Assembly: GCA_021824175.1 (NCBI GenBank)
Contig: JAKALP010000022.1
Location: 28,734-92,733, forward strand
Source: Deltaproteobacteria bacterium
GTDB taxonomy: Bacteria > Desulfobacterota > Desulfobacteria > Desulfobacterales > Desulfosarcinaceae
Reading direction: 5' to 3'
DNA length: 64,000 nt
Every line of letters starts with the position of its first letter. Position 1 is the stretch's first letter. Below are positions 9,269 to 19,273 of this stretch, in pieces. The notes below the pieces were generated by a model that did not search any database, was not told where the DNA came from, and saw nothing but the letters and a program-made list of their open reading frames with translations. Position numbers and translations under genes: made by a program.

Positions 9269-10090
9269 ATGCGGACGACCATGAGCAAAATTCAATTAAA
9301 AGACAAGGTTGTACTTGTGACCGGGGCGTCTTCGGGCATCGGCCGCGAGCTGGCCAAATGCTTTGCCAGAGAAGGCGTCCGTCTGGTCATTGCTTCTCTG
9401 CCGGCCGAGCGCAAGGTGCTGGAGGATTTCGCCGAAACGCTGCGTCGGGAATTTCGCATCGAGGTGCACACACTGACCGGCGATCTATCCGCCGGCGACG
9501 GGCCCCAAAAACTGCATCAAGAGGCCACGCGCATTTACGATCAGGTTGATGTACTGGTCAATAACGCCGGCATCATGGCTTTTGGAATGTTTCATCAGCT
9601 TTCCCTGGAGCTCCAGGAAAAAGTGGTGGCCGTCAATCTGCGGGCCTACATGCTGCTCATGCGCTTGTTCCTGCCGGACATGATCCGCCGGGGCTCGGGA
9701 GCCGTCTTCAATGTCAGCTCGGTTTCGGCCTTTGTGCCCACGCCGCGGCACACGGTCTACGGCGCCACCAAAGCATTCGTGCAAAGCTTGAGCGAGGCGG
9801 TGGGCGAAGAGATCAGCGGCACCGGGGTGCGGACTTTCACGCTCAATCCCGGCTACACCGATACGCCCTTGCTCAAGGGAGAAGGATTTCCCACCAAACT
9901 TAGGTTTTACCGCTTCGGCGGCAAAAGCAATCCGGCCGTCATCGCCAGCAAGGGCGTAGCCGCCTTCAAGAAGGGCAAACGAGTTTATATCCCGGAAAAG
10001 CATCTGTGGTTTTTGTTCATGATCGGCAACCGTTTTGCGCCCCGGCGAGTGATCAACAGGATCTCGGAATTTATGGTCAAAGGGGAGTAA
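9269..10090 (+). CDS. Short-chain dehydrogenase/reductase
   Basis: 273 residues, classical SDR: NAD(P)-binding TGASSGIG near residue 19-26, NNAG at about 95, catalytic Ser in NVSSVSAF and the YGATK Tyr-Lys pair near 165. NPGY follows as expected. The C-terminus carries a basic, hydrophobic extension (about 245-265, HLWFLFMIGNRFAP), which may touch the membrane, as in SDRs acting on lipid substrates. An alternative start is the ATG at 9281 (MSKIQL). The substrate is unknown. It lies 26 bases upstream of a radical SAM gene and the two are probably cotranscribed. Confidence 0.85.
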   Translation: MRTTMSKIQLKDKVVLVTGASSGIGRELAKCFAREGVRLVIASLPAERKVLEDFAETLRREFRIEVHTLTGDLSAGDGPQKLHQEATRIYDQVDVLVNNAGIMAFGMFHQLSLELQEKVVAVNLRAYMLLMRLFLPDMIRRGSGAVFNVSSVSAFVPTPRHTVYGATKAFVQSLSEAVGEEISGTGVRTFTLNPGYTDTPLLKGEGFPTKLRFYRFGGKSNPAVIASKGVAAFKKGKRVYIPEKHLWFLFMIGNRFAPRRVINRISEFMVKGE

Positions 10091-10116
10091 TTGCTTGTAA
10101 ACCGGACGATCCCTCG

Positions 10117-11901
10117 ATGAAGCGCTATTATATTCTTTATGGTCCGCCGACCTTCGACTTCATGGATCAATTCGGCCAGATCAGTCGTCCGGATGAGCTG
10201 TTGTCCGTCCTATGCGCCAAAGACGCCCGCCATATCGATGAAGGCAATTATCTAGAGTATCTCCGCTTTGATCAAAACAAGCAGCGCAAAGGCATGGCCG
10301 AGGCCCTGGCCATGGAGTGCTACACCCTGACCTACGTGGCCAATATGCTGGCCAAGTGCGGCATTCGCGATCGAATCATCCTGGCCGATGGTAAAAGAAG
10401 AACTCTGGAGCGGATTATCGCCGACGCGGGAGCCAAGCCCGCCGCGGTCTTCATCACGGCCATGAGCTCAAACTTCCCGTCCGCCGTGGCCGCGGCCTTG
10501 GCCCTGAACCACGGCAAGATTCCGGTCGTGATCGGCGGCATTCATGTCTCCACTATCCCGGAGGATGTCTCCATCTTTTTGCGCCCTTACGTGCCCTACC
10601 CCCACTTGATCGCCCAGGCCATCGGGCCGGCCGATTCCCACAGTACTTCCGCGATATTGAACGATTTGGAGACCGGCCGCCTCGCCGACACCTACCGCGG
10701 CCAAACCAGCCTGGAAAACGGCAGCTGGGGGCACGCCAATGTGGTTCCCATGCCGGCGCTCCAGTTGGAGAACTTGAGGAAGATCCCTTTGATCGGCGGC
10801 TTGCTGGTACGCAAAATACGCATTAACACCGCCGCGCCCTACCTCGGGTGCCCTTTCAATTGCCGTTTCTGCTCCATCTCCACGCTGCCCAAAAGCCAAA
10901 GAGATTTCAGCGTGCGCGACCCGCTGGATTTCATCAACGAGCTGAAAGAATTTCAAAAGGAAGGGCTCAGCGCCCATAACCGTTTTTTTCTTCTGCTTCC
11001 GGACAATCTGCTGCTGGGCGGGAAGAAATTGGAGAAAATGCTGGATCTCATGATCGAGCAAGGGCTGAAGATCAACTTTGCCGCGCAAATTTCCATTGAC
11101 GTGGCCGATCATCCCGATTTGTTGCGAAAATTAAGACGGGCCGGAGCAACCCATTTCTTCATCGGCCTTGAATCGTTGGACCTGCGCAACCTGGAGTATA
11201 TCGGCAAACATATCGTGCGCGAGATAAAAAAAGAAAATATTTCGGTGGCGGATTTTTATCGCGCCAAACTCAAGAAGATCCACCGCTACGGCATCTCGGT
11301 GCACGGCGCTTTCATATTCGGCATGCCCCACGATTACTTCAATTCCTTGCACGACCATACCGGCATTGAGGTAGCCGACTTTTGCATTGAAAACCACATC
11401 GGCTTGCAGCCGAGCGTGCTTACCGACCTGCCCGGCTCCATCAACTTCCGCGAGAGCCAGATGGACGGGGGGTATCTCTATGGCAAGCAGGGAAGCATGG
11501 AGTATTTGGTGGGCCTTTGCGTGGCCGACCTGGGGGAAACCAACCGCATTCCATTTGATTCTTTGCATCAAAGCCCTCTGCTGATTTGCTACCTGGCCTA
11601 TGAAGCCATCCACAGAGTCGGGGCCCGGCGCCATGCCCTGGCAAATGCCGCCGTGGCCATGGGCCGGGCCATGCTTCATCCCAGCCTCAATGGCACAGCC
11701 TCCCTCAAAGGGTGGATCGAAGACGGCCTCTGGGCCGCCGCGTCGCAACTGGCGGTGGGCTTGTATAAAGATCATGCCGAACTGATTGTCTATTCCCACA
11801 AGGGTCTCAAAGGCATCGCGGAACGGCTTTACCACCTGGAAAAAAATGCGTCGATCAAACAGCTCCTTGGTCCGTGGGCAGCGCAATTTTTCAGCGGATA
11901 G
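10117..11901 (+). CDS. B12-binding-domain radical SAM protein
   Basis: 594 residues from the ATG at 10117; the open frame extends upstream into the SDR gene but that part is not family-like. The N-terminal 200 residues resemble a degenerate cobalamin-binding Rossmann domain (VFITAMSSNFPSAVA, PVVIGGIHVSTIPEDV). The radical SAM core starts with the cluster motif GCPFNCRFCSI (Cys245, Cys249, Cys252), then GLES and an FGMPHD strand. Relatives include the hopanoid and methyltransferase-type class B enzymes with B12 domain. No canonical DxHxxG cobalamin ligand motif is visible, so cobalamin binding is uncertain. With the SDR it may modify a lipid or small molecule; the actual substrate cannot be read from sequence. 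Confidence 0.8.
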   Translation: MKRYYILYGPPTFDFMDQFGQISRPDELLSVLCAKDARHIDEGNYLEYLRFDQNKQRKGMAEALAMECYTLTYVANMLAKCGIRDRIILADGKRRTLERIIADAGAKPAAVFITAMSSNFPSAVAAALALNHGKIPVVIGGIHVSTIPEDVSIFLRPYVPYPHLIAQAIGPADSHSTSAILNDLETGRLADTYRGQTSLENGSWGHANVVPMPALQLENLRKIPLIGGLLVRKIRINTAAPYLGCPFNCRFCSISTLPKSQRDFSVRDPLDFINELKEFQKEGLSAHNRFFLLLPDNLLLGGKKLEKMLDLMIEQGLKINFAAQISIDVADHPDLLRKLRRAGATHFFIGLESLDLRNLEYIGKHIVREIKKENISVADFYRAKLKKIHRYGISVHGAFIFGMPHDYFNSLHDHTGIEVADFCIENHIGLQPSVLTDLPGSINFRESQMDGGYLYGKQGSMEYLVGLCVADLGETNRIPFDSLHQSPLLICYLAYEAIHRVGARRHALANAAVAMGRAMLHPSLNGTASLKGWIEDGLWAAASQLAVGLYKDHAELIVYSHKGLKGIAERLYHLEKNASIKQLLGPWAAQFFSG

Positions 11902-12126
11902 ATAACCATAATCGTTTTAAATCTTTTGAAGAATATAACCGATGGGGCCATTTGGTCTCATAAAACATCAAAACAAAAACAAAAAATGTAACGGTGACAT
12001 ACCGACCCTTAGCTGGTATAGAAAGTCCCTTTTAGGGCTGATCCAAGCAAGAAATCCACGCCAGGGCTTCAATGAATGACGCATGGGTTGAGGATGGATA
12101 GATCACGGAGGAGGCAACGAGTCATC

Positions 12127-12888
12127 ATGGCCAAGGCAATAGAGAACGACACACCCGAACCTAACGGCAAGCACTACATGAAAATGAAGGAGCTGTCCGC
12201 CATCACCGGCGTGAAAGCCCCGACCATCCGGTTCTATATCTCCCAAGGAATTTTGCCCAAACCCAACAAGCCTCATAAAAACATGGCTTATTATGATGAA
12301 CACTATATTGAACTGATCCGGTTGGTTAAAAAATTCCAGAAAGAGTATTTCCTGCCTCTGGATGTCATCAAAAAAGCCATCGATGATTTGGGCCACGACA
12401 AGGCCTCGATCATGGAAAATGAGCTGACTGAAAAACTGTTTCAAGCCAAACAGCTGGATTGGATGGAACCGGCCGATGTCAATCAGAGGGTCAAGCCGGT
12501 GGATGCCCAGGCCTTGATGGAAGCATCCAAAATCTCCAAGGAGGACCTGGAAAAAAGCCTGGAAATCGGCATGCTGGTCAAAGACGAAAATGGCTGTTTC
12601 AATGTCCAGGATGTCAAAATCGCCACCTTGATCGCCCAAATCCGGGAGAACCTCTCCGATGAGCGGGGGTTTTCATTTGAATTCATCACCATTCACCATG
12701 ATCTGATTCGCACCCTGGTGGATCAACAGTTCGAATACTTCTTTACGCGCATCATCAAAGGAGAAGTAACGATCCCAGTGGCCAACGAGTTGGCTTTCAA
12801 AAGCATTGAACTTCTCCACTTGATGTTTCCCATTGTCCACAAGCGCTACTTGAATAAGAAGATCAAGGATTCTCTGCATATGCAATAG
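12127..12888 (+). CDS. MerR-family transcriptional regulator
   Basis: 253 residues from the ATG at 12127, preceded by GGAGGAGG; an upstream in-frame ATG (12076) lacks such a site. The N-terminal winged helix (about 16-85) has MKMKELSAITGVKAPTIRFY and the wing/recognition residues of MerR proteins. A short linker follows, then an about 130-residue helical domain with no Cys cluster, so it is not a metal sensor of the classical kind. Such long MerR proteins are common beside acyl-CoA and lipid genes in Desulfobacterota. Targets are not evident; the neighbouring SDR/radical SAM operon is the nearest candidate. Confidence 0.8.
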   Translation: MAKAIENDTPEPNGKHYMKMKELSAITGVKAPTIRFYISQGILPKPNKPHKNMAYYDEHYIELIRLVKKFQKEYFLPLDVIKKAIDDLGHDKASIMENELTEKLFQAKQLDWMEPADVNQRVKPVDAQALMEASKISKEDLEKSLEIGMLVKDENGCFNVQDVKIATLIAQIRENLSDERGFSFEFITIHHDLIRTLVDQQFEYFFTRIIKGEVTIPVANELAFKSIELLHLMFPIVHKRYLNKKIKDSLHMQ

Positions 12889-13289
12889 ACTAAATCCTTT
12901 TAAAAAGTCTTTGGGACCTAAAACCCTTTTTTGAGATGGTTTATAGGGACCTGGGGCCGCATGCCTCTGAGAACCGTCATCGACAGTCTCGGAAAAGGCC
13001 TGATACCACCCATCGGCAACATTCAAAAACCCGCGCGTGAAGTACTCTCATCCTTGGCCAGCGCCCGCGGCCGAATATCGCGCCAGACTTCTTTGGAGCG
13101 TGTCTTCGCGACCCTACAGCATGTAACACCGGATTGCGTGCCGGTAGCGCCCTGGTCAATGCCGCCGCGCGGCGGATTATGGGCCTTTCCTTTCCAGACT
13201 ACTCCATAAATGTGGAAAAAACAGCCGATGCCTTGACCGCCTCCGCGCAGTTCATCGGGTCCGAACTGATCGAAACCATGGCCGATGAT

Positions 13290-13565
13290 TTGTCGCCGGA
13301 ATTCGCGTATGGATGTGCAAATGCCCGAAATGGATGGTTTCGAGCCACGCGCATCATCCGAGATCCTAAATCCGGCGTGCATAACCATCAGATCCCGATG
13401 ATCACCATGACCGCGCATGTGATGACAGGCGATCAGGAATTATGCCTGAATAACGGGATCGACGACTATGTTTCCAAACCGATTCAACCCAAACAACTGT
13501 TCAGGGTCATCGGGTCTCATCTCAGCGGCAAAAAAGCGACAACACCTCTCTGGAAATTATTCAGT
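13290..13565 (+). pseudogene. Remnant of a response-regulator receiver domain
   Basis: Two reading frames together give the second half of a CheY-like receiver domain. One frame has MDVQMPEMDGF around 13312-13345, holding the phosphoacceptor Asp. A second frame continues with ATRIIRDPKSGVHNHQIP, MITMTAHVMTGDQE and DDYVSKPIQPKQLF up to about 13510, holding the conserved Thr/Ser and Lys. A frameshift near 13340 separates them and no first half is present. Upstream 12900-13290 has only scrambled sequence. The closest intact kin is the second receiver domain of the hybrid kinase at 16060-19191, so this may be the relic of a similar kinase. Confidence 0.75.
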
Positions 13566-13893
13566 AACCAGGTCGCGGTATCCCAGCCGCGAGAGCGCAT
13601 ACGCGGTATGGCTCCATTTCGCGCTGGATTTGCTCGATAGTCAACTGAATGGTTTCGGTCTATTTAGAGCCGGCTCCCCAATCAGATTTTACCGTGATTC
13701 AATTAGTGGTTAGATCAGGCGCAATGCATGGCAAAATAAGTCTAAAGAAATTCCCATTATTTGACGAAATAATAGATGGTTAATTAAAAAAAATTCCAAA
13801 GGCCCCCCAAATAATGGTCGCCAGTAATATGAAAAGTATTATAAAATATAGCCGATCATCAGGAGGCAATCAAATCATCGAGATTGGGGTATT

Positions 13894-16056
13894 ATGACGG
13901 AAAAACAAAAAGTGTTAATCGTAGATGATGTGCCGAACAATATTACGGTACTGACTGAAATTTTAAAATCTGACTATAAATTGATCTGCGCCACTAACGG
14001 CAATGATGCCTTAAAAATTATGACCTCATCCATTCCGGATATCATCCTGTTGGACATTATGATGCCGGACATGGATGGATATGAGGTCTGCCGTCAAATC
14101 AAACTCAATGATCGCACCAAGAACATTCCAGTTATATATCTAACCGCGAAAAATGAAGAAGCAGATGAAAACAAAGGCCTTGAGACCGGCGCGGTGGACT
14201 ATATTTCAAAACCCTTCAGTCCAACCATCCTTAAGCACAAGGTCCGGATCCATACAGAACTCAAAAGACATCGTGACAATCTTGAAGAAATAGTAAAAGA
14301 ACGGACGCTCGAAATCACGCAATCCAATGAAAAATTGCAGCAAGAGATGAAGGACCGGATTTTGGCGCAAGAGGGACTTGCCGAGCAACGGGCCTATTTT
14401 CAGCAATTATTTGAGAACTCGCCGTTAGCGATTCTGCTGCTTAAAGTGGACGGTAAAATTATCGAAGTGAATAAAAGCTTCGAAACCCTTTTTGGTTACG
14501 ATGTCGAGGGAATCAAGGGGGAGTATAACAAACATATTGTCGTCCCCGAGGACCTGGTTTCCGAAAATGAAACCTGCCTTCAAATCATATTATCCGGCAA
14601 GACCATCAGTCGTGATACGTTTAGAGCCCATAAAAACGGAAATCTAATACCCGTTTCCTTTTTAGGATATCCGATTTTAGTCAAAGATAAAATTGAGGGG
14701 CTTTTCATTGTCTACGAAGATATCTCGCAGCGCAAAAATTTTGAGGCCCAGTTGCTGCATCAAACGTTTCACGATTCTCTCACCCGCATTCCCAACCGAG
14801 TTTTACTCATGGAACGCTTGGAACGGGCGCTGGAACGAACAAAACGCTATGAGTCTTATGCGTTTGCGGTGATGATGATAGACTTGGATGGCTTTAAACG
14901 GATCAATGATTCACTGGGGCATTTGGCGGGAGACAAGCTCTTGGTGGAAATTTCAAAACGGTTTCAGGAAAGCATTCGATCCTCCGATACTATTGCTCGA
15001 ATGGGAGGTGATGAATTTGCCATTTTAGTGGAAGAATTTCATGATAAAAAGGAAGTATTCGCGATAGCCAAGCGCCTACATCAAGTCGCCCAATACCCAC
15101 TCGTCATCGAACGAAATGAAGTCAGCATCAGCGCCAGCATCGGAATTGTTGTCGAAACCAAAGCGTATCGAAGAGCCGATTACTTGTTGCGCGACGCAGA
15201 CATTGCCATGTACCGGGCAAAAGAGTCCGGCAGAGCCCAATTTAAAGTTTTTAACAAGAAAATGCACAAGGAAGCGGTGGAATCCTTAAGAGTGGAGAAT
15301 GACCTGCGTAACGGCCTCAACAATGGTGAATTTATTTTACACTATCAGCCGATTTTGTCGTTGGTCGATCAACAACTAATTGGATTTGAAGCCCTGATCC
15401 GTTGGAACCATCCGATTAGAGGGATGATCGAACCTAAAAAGTTTATCCCCATTGCGGAGGACACCGGTCTTATCATACCGTTGGGTCAAATGGTGATCAA
15501 AGAGGCATGCAAACAACTTAAGGAATGGTATCGGCTCTACCCTAAATCGGAAGGATTGAGTGTCAGTGTCAATATTTCCGTCAAACAATTTATGCAATCC
15601 GATTTGACCGATTTTATCGCCAAAGTCCTGAGCGAATATCAGTTGCCGGCAGACCGGCTAAAAATCGAAATAACCGAGAGCCTTTTGGTAAGACAGGCCA
15701 ACCTCATTGTGGATAAACTATCGCATATGAAAAAACTAGGTCTAAAAGTCGCTCTGGATGACTTCGGAACCGGTTATTCTTCACTGTCTTATATTCAGCA
15801 GTTTCCGATCGATAATATCAAAATCGACCGTTCCTTTATTAGCGAAATTGATGTCAAAGACGCCAGTAAGGAAATTGTAAAAACCATTATCGACCTCTCC
15901 CGCACTTTAAGTCTTGATGTTGTAGCGGAAGGAGTGGAGCGGGAAACTCAAATTGAGATGTTGAAGCAACTCCAATGTGATAATGCACAAGGATTTTATT
16001 TCTCGGAACCCGTGGATAACAAGGTAGCGTTGGAAATTATTAAGCAGTATTTATAG
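13894..16056 (+). CDS. REC-PAS-GGDEF-EAL cyclic-di-GMP protein
   Basis: 720 residues: receiver domain 1-125 with phosphoacceptor Asp54 (LLDIMMPDMDG) and Lys in YISKPF; coiled linker; PAS domain about 165-285; GGDEF domain about 295-455 with an intact GGDEF at 371-375; EAL domain about 475-715 with E499-A-L and DDFGTGYSS. Both enzymatic signatures are intact, so it could make and break c-di-GMP under control of phosphorylation and the PAS ligand. Its gene converges with the hybrid kinase gene, with only 3 bases between the stop codons. That kinase or the relic kinase at 13.3 kb could be its phosphodonor. Confidence 0.9.
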   Translation: MTEKQKVLIVDDVPNNITVLTEILKSDYKLICATNGNDALKIMTSSIPDIILLDIMMPDMDGYEVCRQIKLNDRTKNIPVIYLTAKNEEADENKGLETGAVDYISKPFSPTILKHKVRIHTELKRHRDNLEEIVKERTLEITQSNEKLQQEMKDRILAQEGLAEQRAYFQQLFENSPLAILLLKVDGKIIEVNKSFETLFGYDVEGIKGEYNKHIVVPEDLVSENETCLQIILSGKTISRDTFRAHKNGNLIPVSFLGYPILVKDKIEGLFIVYEDISQRKNFEAQLLHQTFHDSLTRIPNRVLLMERLERALERTKRYESYAFAVMMIDLDGFKRINDSLGHLAGDKLLVEISKRFQESIRSSDTIARMGGDEFAILVEEFHDKKEVFAIAKRLHQVAQYPLVIERNEVSISASIGIVVETKAYRRADYLLRDADIAMYRAKESGRAQFKVFNKKMHKEAVESLRVENDLRNGLNNGEFILHYQPILSLVDQQLIGFEALIRWNHPIRGMIEPKKFIPIAEDTGLIIPLGQMVIKEACKQLKEWYRLYPKSEGLSVSVNISVKQFMQSDLTDFIAKVLSEYQLPADRLKIEITESLLVRQANLIVDKLSHMKKLGLKVALDDFGTGYSSLSYIQQFPIDNIKIDRSFISEIDVKDASKEIVKTIIDLSRTLSLDVVAEGVERETQIEMLKQLQCDNAQGFYFSEPVDNKVALEIIKQYL

Positions 16057-16059
16057 CAA

Positions 16060-19000
16060 CTAGAGTTGTTTGCGAATTGTTTCGATCAAGTCTATGGCAG
16101 TATTAAATTGGTAGACGCTGATAACGTCTCCCAATTTCAGCGCGGACTCTGTTAACTCTTGTGCCCTTTGCCGCTTGGAAAGGTAAGCCCTAAAGGCATC
16201 GAAATCATGTTTTGATTCCGCCGGATCATAATCCCGTAAGCTTTTTTCTAGGTTATCAAGCAATAGCAACGCCTTCTGCGCCGTATAAGGTTCCGCCATG
16301 AAATCTGAGGCATGACTTTGCGGCATGCGGCTGTCGATTTTTTCAACGTACTCTACAACCTGTTTGGTAAGAATTTGAATCTGGGCCAAACGGGTTTCAA
16401 TTTCACCCTCACCATACGGTTTGGCAAGGATTTGCTCCAGTTCTTTGGCGGCCGAGTGCAATTCTTTCGCCGAGATATTACCGGCAGCCCCTTTAAGTGC
16501 ATGGGTTATGTTTTTTGCCTGTTTCAAATCCTTTGATTGAACCGAAATGTGTAGCTGAACTACTATATCTTTGGAGTATAGACAAAATTGCCGCAATGCA
16601 TCCAGATAACGTTCTGGATTCCCGCCGATCCGGTTTAATCCCTCCTGGATGTCTAATCCCCCCGGTGAATCTGAAAAAAGATTGGAAATCATCTCCTTTG
16701 ATGGATTTTCTTTGGGGAGGGACGAAAAATTCTCTTTTAATTTTGGAACTGCTTTCTTAAGAATTTCGTATAAGAGTTCCCGATCGATAGGCTTGGAGAT
16801 ATAGTCGTTCATACCAGCCGCCAAGCATTTTTCACGATCCCCGTGCATGGCATGGGCCGTCATGGCGATGATCGGCAAATCCGTGATCCCCATTTCATTG
16901 CGGATAAAACGGGTCGCGTCTATCCCATCCATTTCCGGCATCTGAACATCCATTAGAACCGCGTCAAAATGTCTTTCTTTTAATTTTTTGATCGCGTCTT
17001 TTCCATTATCGGCCTTATGAACGATCGCACCGCCATAGGCGAGTATCTCCGCGGCGACTACCTGATTTACCGGGTTGTCTTCCACAAGCAATACATGGAT
17101 ATTTTTGATTGTTTCATCTTTAACAGGATTTGCGCCGGGGACGGTTACGACCGAGGGCTTGTAGTCAAATAGCTCCAGCACTTTGTCCAAAAATATGCTC
17201 GGTTTTACAGGTTTCGTCAAAAAGCTTTTAATTCCTAACGAATCCGGAGATTTGTTGCCTTCCATGGTATGAAATTGGCCCATCAGAAGGATGTGTGTAT
17301 CAGCGCCTGGATCCATTTGATCGAGTTGTTCGACCAGGGTATACGCATCCATGTCCGGCAACCTGGTATCAACCAGCACTATCTTGAAAGGCGCGCCGTC
17401 GTCGATAGCGCTTTTATAAAGAGATAATGCCGATCTTCCGCTTGGCGCCAATTGAGGCTGGAATTGGAAGGATCGAATCATCTTGTTGATCACCTGTTGG
17501 GATGTCACATTATCTTCGACGACCAGGATTCTTAAATTTTTAAGCGCCTCGGGTATCTGATGGCTTTTCTGGGGGGCGTGGGTATGGTCTGCGCCTACCG
17601 TTATGGTGAACCAAAAAGTGCTTCCCTCTCCGGGCTTGCTTTTAATGCCGATTTTTCCATCCATCATGGCCACAATCTTCTTGCAGATGGCCAAGCCAAG
17701 ACCGGTTCCCTGATATTTCCGAGTAGTGGAATTATCGGCTTGGGCAAAGGCGTCAAACAACCGCTCTTGGATTTCTTCGGTTATGCCGATACCCGTATCC
17801 TGAACCGATATATGCAGTTCCACACTTTTCTGGTTTTCGTTCTTCTTTTCAATCTTAATGCAAATTTCCCCGGTCTCGGTAAACTTCAGGGCGTTTGAAG
17901 TCAGATTAATCAGAACCTGTTGAAGGCGCAGGGCATCACCGGTGATCCATTGAGGGACATCGGGTTCGATATCGACCATCAACTCAATTTCTTTTTTGCT
18001 TATTCTTTCAATGAACAAATCGGAAACGGCATAGACAATTTCACTGATTTGGAAGGGGGCGTTATCAAGTTCAAGTTTGCCGGCCTCAATCTTGGAAAAG
18101 TCTAGTATGTCATTGATAATGCCCAGAAGAGATCGCGCGGATGCATGAATAATGCTTAAATATTCTTTCTGCTGCCACGGTTCCAGCTTGGCATTGATAA
18201 TCAGATCCGACATACCTATGATGGCATTCATCGGTGTTCGGATTTCATGGCTCATGTTGGCTAAAAAACTACTTTTGGCTTTGGTGGAAGCATCGGCTGC
18301 TTCCTTGGCTTCTTGCAACTCTTTGTTGATGATGCTCAGTTCTTGGGTTCGCTCTTTGACTCGCACTTCAAGTTCATTATGAATTTGACGCAATTCCTTT
18401 TCAATGCGCTTGCGTTCCACGATTTCCAACTTCAAATCTTCGTTGGTACTCGCCAAAAGTGCAGTTCGTTCATTAACTCTTTTTTCCAATTCTTCATTTG
18501 CGGTTAATACCTTTTGTTGTTCATTTCTCAACAAGCACGCCAGAAAGAAATCTTTGCGGGCGTAGAACTCGATCGAGTAACAGGAAAACATACCAATCAC
18601 ATTGGCACTGATGAAAAAGAAATTATTGTTTAAGAGAATATTGGTGGGGGTATTGCTGAGGACAGTCGCACCAAACTCATAAAAAAGTACAATCAGCCAG
18701 CCGGACACGGTGGCATAAATGAAGCGCGCACGGATAAACGTATAGCCGAATAAAAAGATGAGCATCAAACCGGCATAGTAGGAAAAATTAACCGGCGGCG
18801 GCGCAATGATGATCATTGCAATTATGCCTATCCCCGCAAATACAATTACGGCGGACAGGCAGAATTGCATATAGCGCTTGAACATTTTTGAGAAGGAAAA
18901 CAATAAGACAAGGAATACAAATGGACAAAAAAATGCATATCGGATTAACCAGAGCGTGCTGAGCCTGCTGGGTATCAATTGAGCGTCTAGAATACCGAAC

Positions 19001-19191
19001 AAGGCATAGAAGAAAATGGCGATAAGCAGGGAAACCCTTGCTTGGTTGACAAATTTAAAAAAGTAATCGTCGAGAAATGCCTCCTCAAATGCCCCGTTGT
19101 CCGCTTTAAAGGACAAAGGTAGCAGATTCAACTGCATGTCCCGAAATGTCGGGGAAACATTAATGGTGTTTTTGGGGGTCTCAGCTTTCAT
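16060..19191 (-). CDS. Six-TM hybrid sensor histidine kinase (HK-REC-REC-HPT)
   Basis: 1043 residues. N-terminal membrane module of about six helices (50-215; FFYALFGILDAQLIP, LWLIRYAFFCPF) with the pattern used by PhcS-like kinases and some adenylate cyclases. A coiled coil follows (220-300), then HisKA with H315 (NMSHEIRTP), HATPase with N, DTGIG and GTGLGL boxes, a first receiver (about 560-680, LVDTRLPDMD), a second receiver with D748 (LMDVQMPEMDG), and a C-terminal HPt domain with H897 (ITHALKGAAG). It is a complete phosphorelay chain without a DNA-binding output, so it needs a separate regulator. It lies 82 bases after the methyltransferase gene on the same strand. Confidence 0.92.
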   Translation of the reverse strand: MKAETPKNTINVSPTFRDMQLNLLPLSFKADNGAFEEAFLDDYFFKFVNQARVSLLIAIFFYALFGILDAQLIPSRLSTLWLIRYAFFCPFVFLVLLFSFSKMFKRYMQFCLSAVIVFAGIGIIAMIIIAPPPVNFSYYAGLMLIFLFGYTFIRARFIYATVSGWLIVLFYEFGATVLSNTPTNILLNNNFFFISANVIGMFSCYSIEFYARKDFFLACLLRNEQQKVLTANEELEKRVNERTALLASTNEDLKLEIVERKRIEKELRQIHNELEVRVKERTQELSIINKELQEAKEAADASTKAKSSFLANMSHEIRTPMNAIIGMSDLIINAKLEPWQQKEYLSIIHASARSLLGIINDILDFSKIEAGKLELDNAPFQISEIVYAVSDLFIERISKKEIELMVDIEPDVPQWITGDALRLQQVLINLTSNALKFTETGEICIKIEKKNENQKSVELHISVQDTGIGITEEIQERLFDAFAQADNSTTRKYQGTGLGLAICKKIVAMMDGKIGIKSKPGEGSTFWFTITVGADHTHAPQKSHQIPEALKNLRILVVEDNVTSQQVINKMIRSFQFQPQLAPSGRSALSLYKSAIDDGAPFKIVLVDTRLPDMDAYTLVEQLDQMDPGADTHILLMGQFHTMEGNKSPDSLGIKSFLTKPVKPSIFLDKVLELFDYKPSVVTVPGANPVKDETIKNIHVLLVEDNPVNQVVAAEILAYGGAIVHKADNGKDAIKKLKERHFDAVLMDVQMPEMDGIDATRFIRNEMGITDLPIIAMTAHAMHGDREKCLAAGMNDYISKPIDRELLYEILKKAVPKLKENFSSLPKENPSKEMISNLFSDSPGGLDIQEGLNRIGGNPERYLDALRQFCLYSKDIVVQLHISVQSKDLKQAKNITHALKGAAGNISAKELHSAAKELEQILAKPYGEGEIETRLAQIQILTKQVVEYVEKIDSRMPQSHASDFMAEPYTAQKALLLLDNLEKSLRDYDPAESKHDFDAFRAYLSKRQRAQELTESALKLGDVISVYQFNTAIDLIETIRKQL

Positions 19192-19273
19192 CCGTTTTCG
19201 AATACGCGATTGCGAGGTGCGTGTCGATTGGCAGCTGTAGGCTTATTGGGAAGCATCACATCTAAGTAGGCGT

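Noticed and set aside
12931..13209. 92-codon open frame upstream of the receiver remnant
   Set aside because: No domain, no RBS; lies in decayed sequence. Only the receiver part after 13290 can be recognised.
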